DNA from: Deltaproteobacteria bacterium UBA5799
Lineage (GTDB): Bacteria; Desulfobacterota; GWC2-55-46
Direction: 5' to 3'
Assembly (NCBI GenBank): GCA_002418185.1
Contig: DIDN01000136.1
Location: 1-33,354 of the forward strand
Length of the DNA stretch: 33,354 nt
Under the pieces are notes generated by a model, which had not been told where the DNA came from, did not search any database, and saw only the letters and a program-made list of their open reading frames with translations. Below, in pieces: positions 1-6,499 of the stretch; the stretch's first letter is position 1; each line of letters opens with the position of its first letter. Made by a program: the position numbers and the translations under genes.

Positions 1-1
1 C

Positions 2-1321
2 GAGGAGGACAACGTCGGCGCGGCGCTCCTCGGGAGCGACCAGACCGTCAAGGAAGGCTCGACCGTCAAGAGGACCGGGAGGATAGTCGAGGTCCCGGTC
101 GGCAAGGGCCTCATGGGCAGGGTCGTAAACGCCCTCGGCCAGCCCATCGACAACAAGGGCCTCATAGAGGCGACCGAGAGGCGGAGGGTCGAGATAAAGG
201 CACCCGGGATCGTCGCGAGGAAATCCGTCAAGGAGCCCCTCCAGACCGGCATAAAGGCCATCGACGCCATGATACCCATCGGCAGGGGCCAGAGAGAGCT
301 CATCATAGGCGACCGCCAGACCGGAAAGACCGCGGTCGCGATCGACACCATAATAAACCAGAAGGGGCAGAACGTCTTCTGCATATACGTCGCCATAGGC
401 CAGAAGCAGTCGACCGTGGCCCAGATAGCCGAGAAATTGAAGCAGTTCGGCGCGATGGACTATACCGTAATCGTCGCGGCCACGGCAAGCTCGCCTGCGC
501 CGCTCCAGTTCATCGCCCCTTACGCCGGCTGCGCAATCGGCGAGTATTTCAGGGACAACGGGATGCACGCCCTCATAATCTACGACGACCTTTCCAAGCA
601 CGCGGTCGCGTACAGGCAGCTCTCGCTCCTCTTGAGGAGGCCCCCGGGCCGCGAGGCGTACCCAGGAGACGTGTTCTACCTCCACTCAAGGCTCCTCGAG
701 AGGGCCGCGAAGCTCTCGGACGCCCTCGGGGGCGGATCGCTCACCGCGCTCCCTGTCATCGAAACGCAGGCCGGCGACGTCTCGGCCTACATCCCCACCA
801 ACGTCATATCGATAACCGACGGACAGATATTCCTCGAGACCGACCTCTTCTACTCCGGCATAAGGCCGGCCATCAACGTCGGTCTCTCGGTCTCCCGCGT
901 CGGCGGAAGCGCCCAGATAAAGGCAATGAAGTCGGTCGCGGGCACGCTCCGTCTCGAGCTTGCGCAGTACAGGGAACTCGCGGCCTTCGCACAGTTCGGA
1001 AGCGACCTCGACCCGGCCACCCAGAAGCAGCTCAACAGGGGCGGCAAGCTCGTCGAAATCCTGAAGCAGGGCCAGTACAAGCCCCTCCCCGTCGAAAAAC
1101 AGGTGCTCGTAGTCTACGCCGCGACAAACGGGTACGTTGACAGCTACCCCAACTCGGCCCTCAAGAGGTACGAGGATGAGCTCATAGCCTTCATGGAGTC
1201 CAGGCACCCCGAGATAATCGAGGAGATACGCACCAAGAAGGCCATAGACAACGACCTGAAGGCCAGGCTCAACAAGGCGCTCGAAGACCTTAAGGGCCTG
1301 TTCGTCGCAGAGGGCAAATAA
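2..1321 (+). CDS. atpA: ATP synthase F1 subunit alpha, 5' truncated by window edge
   Basis: Non-catalytic nucleotide-binding subunit of the F1 head of the F-type ATP synthase on the cytoplasmic side of the inner membrane. The frame is open from base 2, so 439 residues are visible out of about 500; roughly the first 60 are missing. The visible part begins EEDNVGAALLGS, part of the N-terminal beta-barrel. The Walker A loop GDRQTGKT lies near visible residue 103, followed by the alpha-type IGQKQSTVAQ segment and the late VGGSAQIKAMK region. The 3' end is intact (TAA at 1319-1321). It is followed by atpG, atpD and atpC in the standard F1 order, so atpH and the F0 genes probably lie upstream of the window. 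The 173-bp gap to atpG is unusually long and filled by a palindromic repeat. Identity is secure. Confidence 0.98.
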   Translation, partial: EEDNVGAALLGSDQTVKEGSTVKRTGRIVEVPVGKGLMGRVVNALGQPIDNKGLIEATERRRVEIKAPGIVARKSVKEPLQTGIKAIDAMIPIGRGQRELIIGDRQTGKTAVAIDTIINQKGQNVFCIYVAIGQKQSTVAQIAEKLKQFGAMDYTVIVAATASSPAPLQFIAPYAGCAIGEYFRDNGMHALIIYDDLSKHAVAYRQLSLLLRRPPGREAYPGDVFYLHSRLLERAAKLSDALGGGSLTALPVIETQAGDVSAYIPTNVISITDGQIFLETDLFYSGIRPAINVGLSVSRVGGSAQIKAMKSVAGTLRLELAQYRELAAFAQFGSDLDPATQKQLNRGGKLVEILKQGQYKPLPVEKQVLVVYAATNGYVDSYPNSALKRYEDELIAFMESRHPEIIEEIRTKKAIDNDLKARLNKALEDLKGLFVAEGK

Positions 1322-1345
1322 TTTAACGGCCTTAAAATGGCCTAA

Positions 1346-1465
1346 AGCTGCTCAAAAAGCTCCAGATGCGAGGCGTCGAGGAGCGAGGAATGAGGCGTAC
1401 TTTTAGTGTACGCCGCAGTGACGAGCGACGAAGACAACGACGCAGATGGAGCTTTTTGAGCAGCT
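1346..1465. repeat. 120-bp palindromic intergenic repeat between atpA and atpG
   Basis: The ends are inverted copies of each other: AGCTGCTCAAAAAGCTCCA at the left and TGGAGCTTTTTGAGCAGCT at the right. Inner segments also pair (GATGCGAGGCGTC against GACGCAGAT; GGCGTAC against GTACGCC around the centre). It could fold as one long cruciform or RNA hairpin. I recall similar 'GCTGCTxAAAAAGxxC' hairpin repeats in Geobacter-like and Nitrospirota genomes; that is memory, not a search. It fills most of the atpA-atpG gap and ends 16 bp before the atpG ribosome binding site (AGGTGAT, 1481-1487). Confidence 0.85.
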
Positions 1466-1494
1466 GCTAAAAAAGACTACAGGTGATCTCATAG

Positions 1495-2364
1495 ATGCCA
1501 AGCCTCAAGGACATTAAGAGACGGATAAAGTCGGTCAAGAACACGCGGCAGATAACCAAGGCCATGAAGATGGTCTCTGCCGCGAAACTGAAGAAGGCCC
1601 AGGACGAGATAACGGCGGCGCGCCCCTATGCCGAGAAGATGCTCGACCTCATAAACTCGCTCGCGTCCAAGGCCTCGCCCGACAGCCACCCGCTCCTGGA
1701 GAAGAGGGAAGTGAAGAACGTTTCCCTTGCGCTCTTCACCTCGGACAGGGGGCTTTGCGGCAGTTTCAACTCGCAGCTCCTCCGTACCGCGGAGCGGTTC
1801 CTCCGGGAGCGCGGCCCCTCCGGCGCAAGCCTCTACCTCGTCGGGAAGCGCGGCGCCGAGTATTACAAGAGGCGCAACATCACGGTCCTCAGCGCGAGGC
1901 CCGTCGGGAGCGGCAGGCCCTCTTACGGCGCGGCCGTCGAGATAGCTAACGACCTCGTTGGTGCTTACCTTAAAGGAGAGACCGACGAGGTGCACATGAT
2001 ATTCAGCGAGTTCAAATCGGCCCTCACCCAGAAGCCGCTTACGATAAAGCTCCTCCCGGTCGCCACTCCCGATGGCGAGGAAGCGAAGGAAGACGGCGAC
2101 GGCAAGGGAGAGTACATCTACGAGCCGGGCGAGGAGGCGGTGCTTGCGAGCCTGCTGCCCAAGTACGTCGAGGTGCAGGCCTTCAGGGCCCTTTTGGAGA
2201 CCTCGGCCAGCGAGCACGGGGCCCGGATGACGGCCATGGACTCGGCCTCTAAGAACGCGGGGCAGATGATAAGCGGCCTCACTCTCGTATACAACAGGCT
2301 CCGCCAGGCTGCGATAACCAAGGAGCTTATGGAGATAATCGGAGGCGCGGAGGCGCTAAAGTAA
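1495..2364 (+). CDS. atpG: ATP synthase F1 subunit gamma
   Basis: Central rotor stalk of F1, coupling c-ring rotation to the catalytic beta subunits. The product is 289 residues, the usual length. It has the conserved N-terminal coiled-coil helix (MPSLKDIKRRIKSVKNTRQI, then KAMKMVSAAKLKKA) and the C-terminal helix ending QAAITKELMEIIGGAEALK, the two antiparallel strands of the rotor shaft. The SDRGLCGSFN segment in the middle is also typical. The start ATG at 1495 is preceded by AGGTGAT at 1481-1487, a good ribosome binding site 7 nt away. It sits between atpA and atpD, with repeat elements in both gaps. The C-terminal Rossmann-like region carries a short charged insert (EEAKEDGDGKG) around residue 200. 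Identity is secure. Confidence 0.98.
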   Translation: MPSLKDIKRRIKSVKNTRQITKAMKMVSAAKLKKAQDEITAARPYAEKMLDLINSLASKASPDSHPLLEKREVKNVSLALFTSDRGLCGSFNSQLLRTAERFLRERGPSGASLYLVGKRGAEYYKRRNITVLSARPVGSGRPSYGAAVEIANDLVGAYLKGETDEVHMIFSEFKSALTQKPLTIKLLPVATPDGEEAKEDGDGKGEYIYEPGEEAVLASLLPKYVEVQAFRALLETSASEHGARMTAMDSASKNAGQMISGLTLVYNRLRQAAITKELMEIIGGAEALK

Positions 2365-2452
2365 GGCGCGCGTCGGGTCACTGATTTCAACCCCCGGAAA
2401 CGGGCAACAGGGGATAGGGCCGAAAGGCCGTTCCCAAACTTTCAAGCAACCA

Positions 2453-2596
2453 AGGCAACCTCTAAAAATTTGAGATTTTTCCCGCAATCAAGGAAGGCCG
2501 GGAATAAAAAGCGGAGCATATATGATAATATGTGAGCATTTTTATTCCCGGCCTGACACAGAGTCCGGGGAAAAGATCAATTTTTAGAGATTGCCT
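2453..2596. repeat. 144-bp MITE-like repeat, copy 1 (atpG-atpD spacer)
   Basis: Imperfect terminal inverted repeats: left end AGGCAACCTCTAAAAATT, right end AATTTTTAGAGATTGCCT. An inner inverted pair GGCCGGGAATAAAAAGC / GCATTTTTATTCCCGGCC flanks an AT-rich centre. A second copy of the same 144 bp length lies at 21939-22082 and differs at 7 positions by eye. It encodes no protein. It ends 14 bp before the atpD ribosome binding site, so it sits inside the ATP synthase transcript. The length, terminal repeats and absence of coding sequence fit a non-autonomous miniature element or a REP/ERIC-like palindromic unit. Confidence 0.9.
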
Positions 2597-2627
2597 CAAA
2601 AGATTCCGCAAGGGAGGTCTTCCTGAA

Positions 2628-4097
2628 ATGTCCGAAGTCGAGAGAACAGCAGCCGGCCTGACAGCCGAGGGTGTCGGGAAGGAGAAGAATATCGGCAGCA
2701 TCACGCAGGTCATAGGCCCGGTCCTCGATATAGAGTTCCCGCCGGGCAGGCTCCCGGCCCTCAATAACGCCGTGAGGGTCACGAACAAGAGCATAAGCAA
2801 TGATGAATGGAACCTCGTGACCGAGGTCGCACAGCACCTCGGCGAGAATACCGTCCGGTGCATAGCCATGGACGCGACCGAAGGCCTCGTAAGGGGCACC
2901 CAGGCCTGGGACACCGGAGACGCCATAACCGTCCCGGTCGGAAAACCCGTCCTCGGGCGCATAATAAACGTCATAGGCGAGCCGGTCGACCAGCTCGGGC
3001 CCATACCCAGCGAGAAGAAGTACGGCATACACCGGCCTGCACCGTCCTTCGATCAGCAGTCGACCAAGATGGAGGTCTTCGAGACCGGCATCAAGGTCGT
3101 CGACCTCCTGACGCCGTACCTCAAGGGCGGGAAGATCGGCCTCTTCGGCGGCGCGGGCGTCGGCAAGACCGTCCTCATAATGGAGCTCATCAACAACGTC
3201 GCCATGCAGCACGGCGGCTTCTCTGTCTTCGGCGGCGTGGGCGAGAGGACCAGGGAAGGGAACGACCTCTGGGAGGAGATGAAGGAATCGGGCGTCCTCG
3301 GGAAGACCGCCCTCGTATACGGGCAGATGAACGAGCCCCCCGGAGCGAGGGCAAGGGTCGCACTTACGGCGCTCACGATGGCTGAGTACTTCAGGGACGA
3401 GGAGAACCAGGACGTCCTCCTCTTCATAGACAACATATTCAGGTTCGTGCAGGCGAACTCCGAGGTCTCCGCGCTCCTCGGCCGCATACCTTCAGCCGTC
3501 GGATACCAGCCGACGCTCGGCACCGACGTGGGCGGCCTTCAGGAGAGGATCACCTCTACGCTTAACGGCTCCATCACCTCGGTCCAGGCCATATACGTCC
3601 CGGCGGACGACCTTACCGACCCGGCCCCGGCGACGACCTTTGCGCACCTTGACGCGACGACCGTCCTTTCAAGGCAGATAGCCGAGCTCGGCATCTACCC
3701 CGCCGTGGACCCGCTGGATTCGACCTCGAGGATCCTCGACCCGCAGATAGTCGGCGACGAGCACTACTCCACGGCCCGCAAGGTGCAGGCGATCCTCCAG
3801 AAGTACAAGGACCTCCAGGACATCATAGCCATCCTCGGCATGGACGAGCTGTCGGAGGAGGACAAGCTCGTTGTCGCCCGCGCAAGGAAGATACAGAGGT
3901 TCCTGTCGCAGCCCTTCTTCGTGGCGGAGCAGTTCACCGGAACGCCCGGAAAGTACGTAAGCGTTAAGGACACCATCAAGGGCTTCAACATGATCGCCAA
4001 CGGCGAGCTTGACGATATCCCGGAGCAGGCCTTCTACATGGTGGGGACCATCGAAGAGGCGGTCGAGAAGGCCGAAAAGATCAGGGCGAGCGCCTAA
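2628..4097 (+). CDS. atpD: ATP synthase F1 subunit beta
   Basis: Catalytic subunit of the F1 head that makes ATP from ADP and phosphate. The product is 489 residues. The P-loop GGAGVGKT is at residues 174-181, followed by GERTREG (catalytic Glu region), LLFIDNIFRFVQA (Walker B) and VGYQPTLGTDVG. The start at 2628 is chosen because AGGGAGGT at 2611-2618 gives a strong ribosome binding site. The frame stays open upstream to 2532, but that part runs through the 144-bp repeat and is not protein-like. Even from 2628 there is a charged tail of about 20 residues (ending VGKEK) before the normal NIGSITQVIGPVLDIEF start, slightly longer than most homologues. It is flanked by atpG and atpC. Confidence 0.98.
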   Translation: MSEVERTAAGLTAEGVGKEKNIGSITQVIGPVLDIEFPPGRLPALNNAVRVTNKSISNDEWNLVTEVAQHLGENTVRCIAMDATEGLVRGTQAWDTGDAITVPVGKPVLGRIINVIGEPVDQLGPIPSEKKYGIHRPAPSFDQQSTKMEVFETGIKVVDLLTPYLKGGKIGLFGGAGVGKTVLIMELINNVAMQHGGFSVFGGVGERTREGNDLWEEMKESGVLGKTALVYGQMNEPPGARARVALTALTMAEYFRDEENQDVLLFIDNIFRFVQANSEVSALLGRIPSAVGYQPTLGTDVGGLQERITSTLNGSITSVQAIYVPADDLTDPAPATTFAHLDATTVLSRQIAELGIYPAVDPLDSTSRILDPQIVGDEHYSTARKVQAILQKYKDLQDIIAILGMDELSEEDKLVVARARKIQRFLSQPFFVAEQFTGTPGKYVSVKDTIKGFNMIANGELDDIPEQAFYMVGTIEEAVEKAEKIRASA

Positions 4098-4201
4098 CAG
4101 GTTGGGGGAAACGCAAACTGTCGGCGATACATGGATGGATTGCCAAATTGCAAGACCGTGAAGTCGAGATGTGAGACTTGCACGAATACGCTTCGGGCAA
4201 G

Positions 4202-4230
4202 CTGAAAAAGTCCAGGAAGGACTTGTTCAG
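4202..4230 (+). other. Hairpin in the atpD-atpC spacer
   Basis: CTGAA-A-AAGTCC / GGACTT-G-TTCAG with loop AGGAA forms an 11-bp stem with one A/G mismatch. It lies in a 159-bp spacer (4098-4256) that is long for atpD-atpC, and the pair TGCAAG/CTTGCA occurs further upstream in the same spacer. There is no U-tract, so it is not a classical terminator. It may be another palindromic repeat or an mRNA stability element. Confidence 0.5.
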
Positions 4231-4256
4231 TATCCTGATAACCAAAGGGCACGAAA

Positions 4257-4679
4257 ATGTCGGATAATACTACAACCTTTTTGCTCGAGATAGTCACCCC
4301 CCAGAGGAGGCTCCTCTCCATGGAGGTAGAGGAAGCGACCGCTCCCGGCCAGGAAGGCGAATTCGGGGTCCTTCCGCAGCACACCCCGTTCCTTACGGTC
4401 TTGAAGCCCGGCGAGGTGGCCTTCAGGAAAGGAGCCGAAACCGGCGTGCTCGCAGTAGGGAGGGGCTACGCCGAAGTCCTGCCCGGCAAGACCACCATAC
4501 TGGTCGACACGGCGGCGAGGGAGTCCGAGATAGACCTTGAGGCTGTACGCTCTGAGGCCCAGGAGGCCGAAGCGGCCCTCGGCTCCTTGAGCCAGGAGGA
4601 CGCGGCCTATGCGCCGGCCCAGGACAGGCTCGAATACGCCCAGGCAAGGCTAAGGATAAAGGAGCGGGCCAGGGCATAG
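4257..4679 (+). CDS. atpC: ATP synthase F1 subunit epsilon
   Basis: Small subunit at the foot of the F1 stalk that binds gamma and the c-ring and can inhibit ATP hydrolysis. The product is 140 residues with the family N-terminal beta-sandwich (FLLEIVTPQRRLLSMEVEEATAPGQEGEFGVLPQHTPFLTVLKPGEV) and a C-terminal helical hairpin rich in Glu and Ala, ending YAQARLRIKERARA. The start ATG at 4257 has AAAGGG at 4244-4249 as ribosome binding site. It is the last gene of the operon; a strong terminator follows 26 bp after the stop codon. Confidence 0.97.
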   Translation: MSDNTTTFLLEIVTPQRRLLSMEVEEATAPGQEGEFGVLPQHTPFLTVLKPGEVAFRKGAETGVLAVGRGYAEVLPGKTTILVDTAARESEIDLEAVRSEAQEAEAALGSLSQEDAAYAPAQDRLEYAQARLRIKERARA

Positions 4680-4705
4680 GGTTCCTGAAACAGTCGATCG
4701 AAGTA

Positions 4706-4735
4706 AAAAAAGCGGGCAAATGCCCGCTTTTTTAT
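4706..4735. terminator. Intrinsic terminator of the atp operon, possibly bidirectional
   Basis: AAAAAAGCGGGCA AA TGCCCGCTTTTTT: a GC-rich stem with a minimal loop, followed by a run of T on the + strand and, by symmetry, a run of T on the - strand. It sits between the convergent genes atpC (+) and the gene ending at 4826 (-), so it can serve both transcripts. Confidence 0.93.
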
Positions 4736-4825
4736 TTTGTTTCCCGAACTCCCATCCGCTTGACATAAGGGAGCCGCCGCCTGCCTTGCCTCTGAACGCT
4801 TAATCCATGACCGGCTCGAAGACGC

Positions 4826-5398
4826 TCATTTCTTCGGCACGATCGTGAGCTTCGCCTTCCCGTCCTTCACATAGACCCTGACATCAACGTTTTTCGTCTT
4901 GTACTGCTCCTCGACCTTCTTCTTGTACTGGTCTACCGTCCTTTTGAGGCTTTCGAGCGTTATGCCCTCCACAGGCTCGCGGCATTCCTTACGGGCATCC
5001 ATATACCTCTTGTAGATGTCCTCGAAGCCGCCGTCCCCGGAGCCGGCCTTACCGGCGCCCTTTTCAGGGGCCTGGGCCGGGTCAGGACGGCTGGCCGGCG
5101 TTCTCCCCTGCCCTTCCGCGCCCTCGGCTTTCCTGACGTAGGTCCCCTCCTCAATTGAGCGGAGCACCCTGTCCCAGTGCTGCTTGTAGGAGTTGTACCT
5201 GGCGACTATGGAATTGAGCCTGAACTTCGTCGCGGTGTTGTTTATGGTCCTGGCGTTAAGGGAAAGTATCGTTTTTTCGATCTCGTTTCTGAGCTTCGCG
5301 GGCTCGCGCTTCAATATACGCGCGAAGTACTGCTCGTACTCGACCTTGAGCCGGATTATCTTCCCGTCAAGTATCTCTATGTCCTCTCTATCGCCCAT
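4826..5398 (-). CDS. MXAN_5187-like conserved protein of unknown function
   Basis: A 190-residue soluble protein with no signal peptide. Three parts are visible. Residues 1-90 are helical and charged (LKVEYEQYFARILKREP, then RFNxxNSI-type helices including RYNSYKQHWDRVLRSIEEGTY). Residues about 92-125 are a Pro/Ala/Gly-rich linker. Residues 125-190 form a C-terminal domain (FEDIYKRYMDARKEC, then a KKVEEQYK helix and a short beta-rich end VRVYVKDGKAKLTIVPKK). The LKVEYEQYF...LKREP pattern resembles what I recall of the MXAN_5187 C-terminal domain family of myxobacteria and other deltaproteobacteria; no function is known to me. It is the last gene of a probable minus-strand unit behind a chemoreceptor and a cytochrome, 94 bp after the latter. 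The ribosome binding site for this ATG is weak (GGAGGG 15 nt away). Confidence 0.7.
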   Translation of the reverse strand: MGDREDIEILDGKIIRLKVEYEQYFARILKREPAKLRNEIEKTILSLNARTINNTATKFRLNSIVARYNSYKQHWDRVLRSIEEGTYVRKAEGAEGQGRTPASRPDPAQAPEKGAGKAGSGDGGFEDIYKRYMDARKECREPVEGITLESLKRTVDQYKKKVEEQYKTKNVDVRVYVKDGKAKLTIVPKK

Positions 5399-5492
5399 AT
5401 GCCTTGGGTAAAGCCCTCCGAGGCTTAGTTACCGACCGCGGTATCACAGGATAGCGGCTTTCAGCCCGGTATGTATGTGACCTCCGTCGTCT

Positions 5493-6482
5493 TCAGTCCT
5501 TAAGCCTTACGGCCTGCACGTCCGCCCCGGAGCCGAGACCTATCGAGACCGGCAAAGAGACGTAATGCCGCCTCTCTTTCGCCCCGTTCTCGTGTATGGC
5601 AAGCGATATCGTGAAGACATCGCCCTCGGCGAGCGCCACGTCATGTTTCCCGGCCTGTCCGAGGCGCTTCTTGAAAACGGCGGTGTAGTAGCCTTCCACC
5701 CACTCTCCCGAGCCCTCGAAACCTGCCTTCTCCTCCCATGACTTCTCCTCGAAGACCCACCCGTCAACGGCCCTTGCGACCCCCTTCTCGAACTCGATTG
5801 ATTTCAGGTCTATGAGCCCGGCGGCCCTCATGGAGTCGGCCTCGGGGTTTTTCCTGTCCCATGACGACTTTGCGTGGACGGAATAGAGGCTCACCGCGTC
5901 CCTGCCCTTATAGGCAGGATGCTCGACTATCTCCTTTTTGGACGGCGCCTGCGGCATGGATGTAAGGTCGTTATGGCAGGTTATGAAACACCCGTTGCTC
6001 CTGAAGAGCGGGTCCGACTTGTTCGCCTGTACTGATATCCTGTCAGGGGTCCGGGCCGAACTGTCCCATCCCGCGCCCTTCGAGCCCCACCTGAACCTGA
6101 GGTAGAGGTGCTCGCCGTCGTACGCGGCCTGGACGTCCGCGGAGGCGAAGCCTTTCTTGCCGGCCATCGGCTCGGGCTCGAAGGGCTTCAAGGTCCTCTT
6201 CATCTTTAGCGAGCCCAGGGCTATCTCGTCGGCCTTTATGTCGAGCGAGCCGTCCTTCGCAAGATGGCAGTTCCTGCAGTCTTTCCTGCCGGACTTTATC
6301 ATCCTCGCGCCGAGCCTGTGGTCCTCGCTGGTAAGGAAGTCCCAGGAGACGACACCCGGATAGAAAAGCGCTATCCTGGCGGACTTGACCCGGGGCCAGT
6401 CTATCTCCCCTGCCTGCGACCGGCATGGGAGGACCAGGGCGGAAAGAAACAGAACCAGGAGGAGCTTATGCATGGCGCCCAT
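5493..6482 (-). CDS. Secreted diheme c-type cytochrome, ethylbenzene-dehydrogenase-like heme-binding domain
   Basis: A 329-residue periplasmic electron-transfer protein. Residues about 4-24 are a signal peptide (MHKLLLVLFLSALVLPC...). A canonical c-heme motif CRNCH lies at residues 69-73. A second motif CFITCH (C-x3-C-H) lies at 165-170 in the sequence NGCFITCHND, which I associate with the EB_dh / cytochrome c-552-like domain (PF09459-type, DMSO-reductase gamma-subunit-like). The remaining beta-rich segments (VQAAYDGEHLYLRFRWGS, VEGYYTAVFKKRL, FTISLAIHENG) fit that immunoglobulin-like heme-binding fold. The start ATG has AAAGGA 8 nt upstream. It begins only 17 bp after the chemoreceptor stop codon, so the two are very probably co-transcribed. 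Its electron partner is not in the window. The function is inferred from family resemblance. Confidence 0.85.
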   Translation of the reverse strand: MGAMHKLLLVLFLSALVLPCRSQAGEIDWPRVKSARIALFYPGVVSWDFLTSEDHRLGARMIKSGRKDCRNCHLAKDGSLDIKADEIALGSLKMKRTLKPFEPEPMAGKKGFASADVQAAYDGEHLYLRFRWGSKGAGWDSSARTPDRISVQANKSDPLFRSNGCFITCHNDLTSMPQAPSKKEIVEHPAYKGRDAVSLYSVHAKSSWDRKNPEADSMRAAGLIDLKSIEFEKGVARAVDGWVFEEKSWEEKAGFEGSGEWVEGYYTAVFKKRLGQAGKHDVALAEGDVFTISLAIHENGAKERRHYVSLPVSIGLGSGADVQAVRLKD

Positions 6483-6499
6483 ATCAACAGTCCTTTCTG

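Noticed and set aside
2532..2627. Upstream extension of the atpD frame
   Set aside because: The extra residues are encoded by the 144-bp repeat; the ribosome binding site at 2611-2618 supports the start at 2628.
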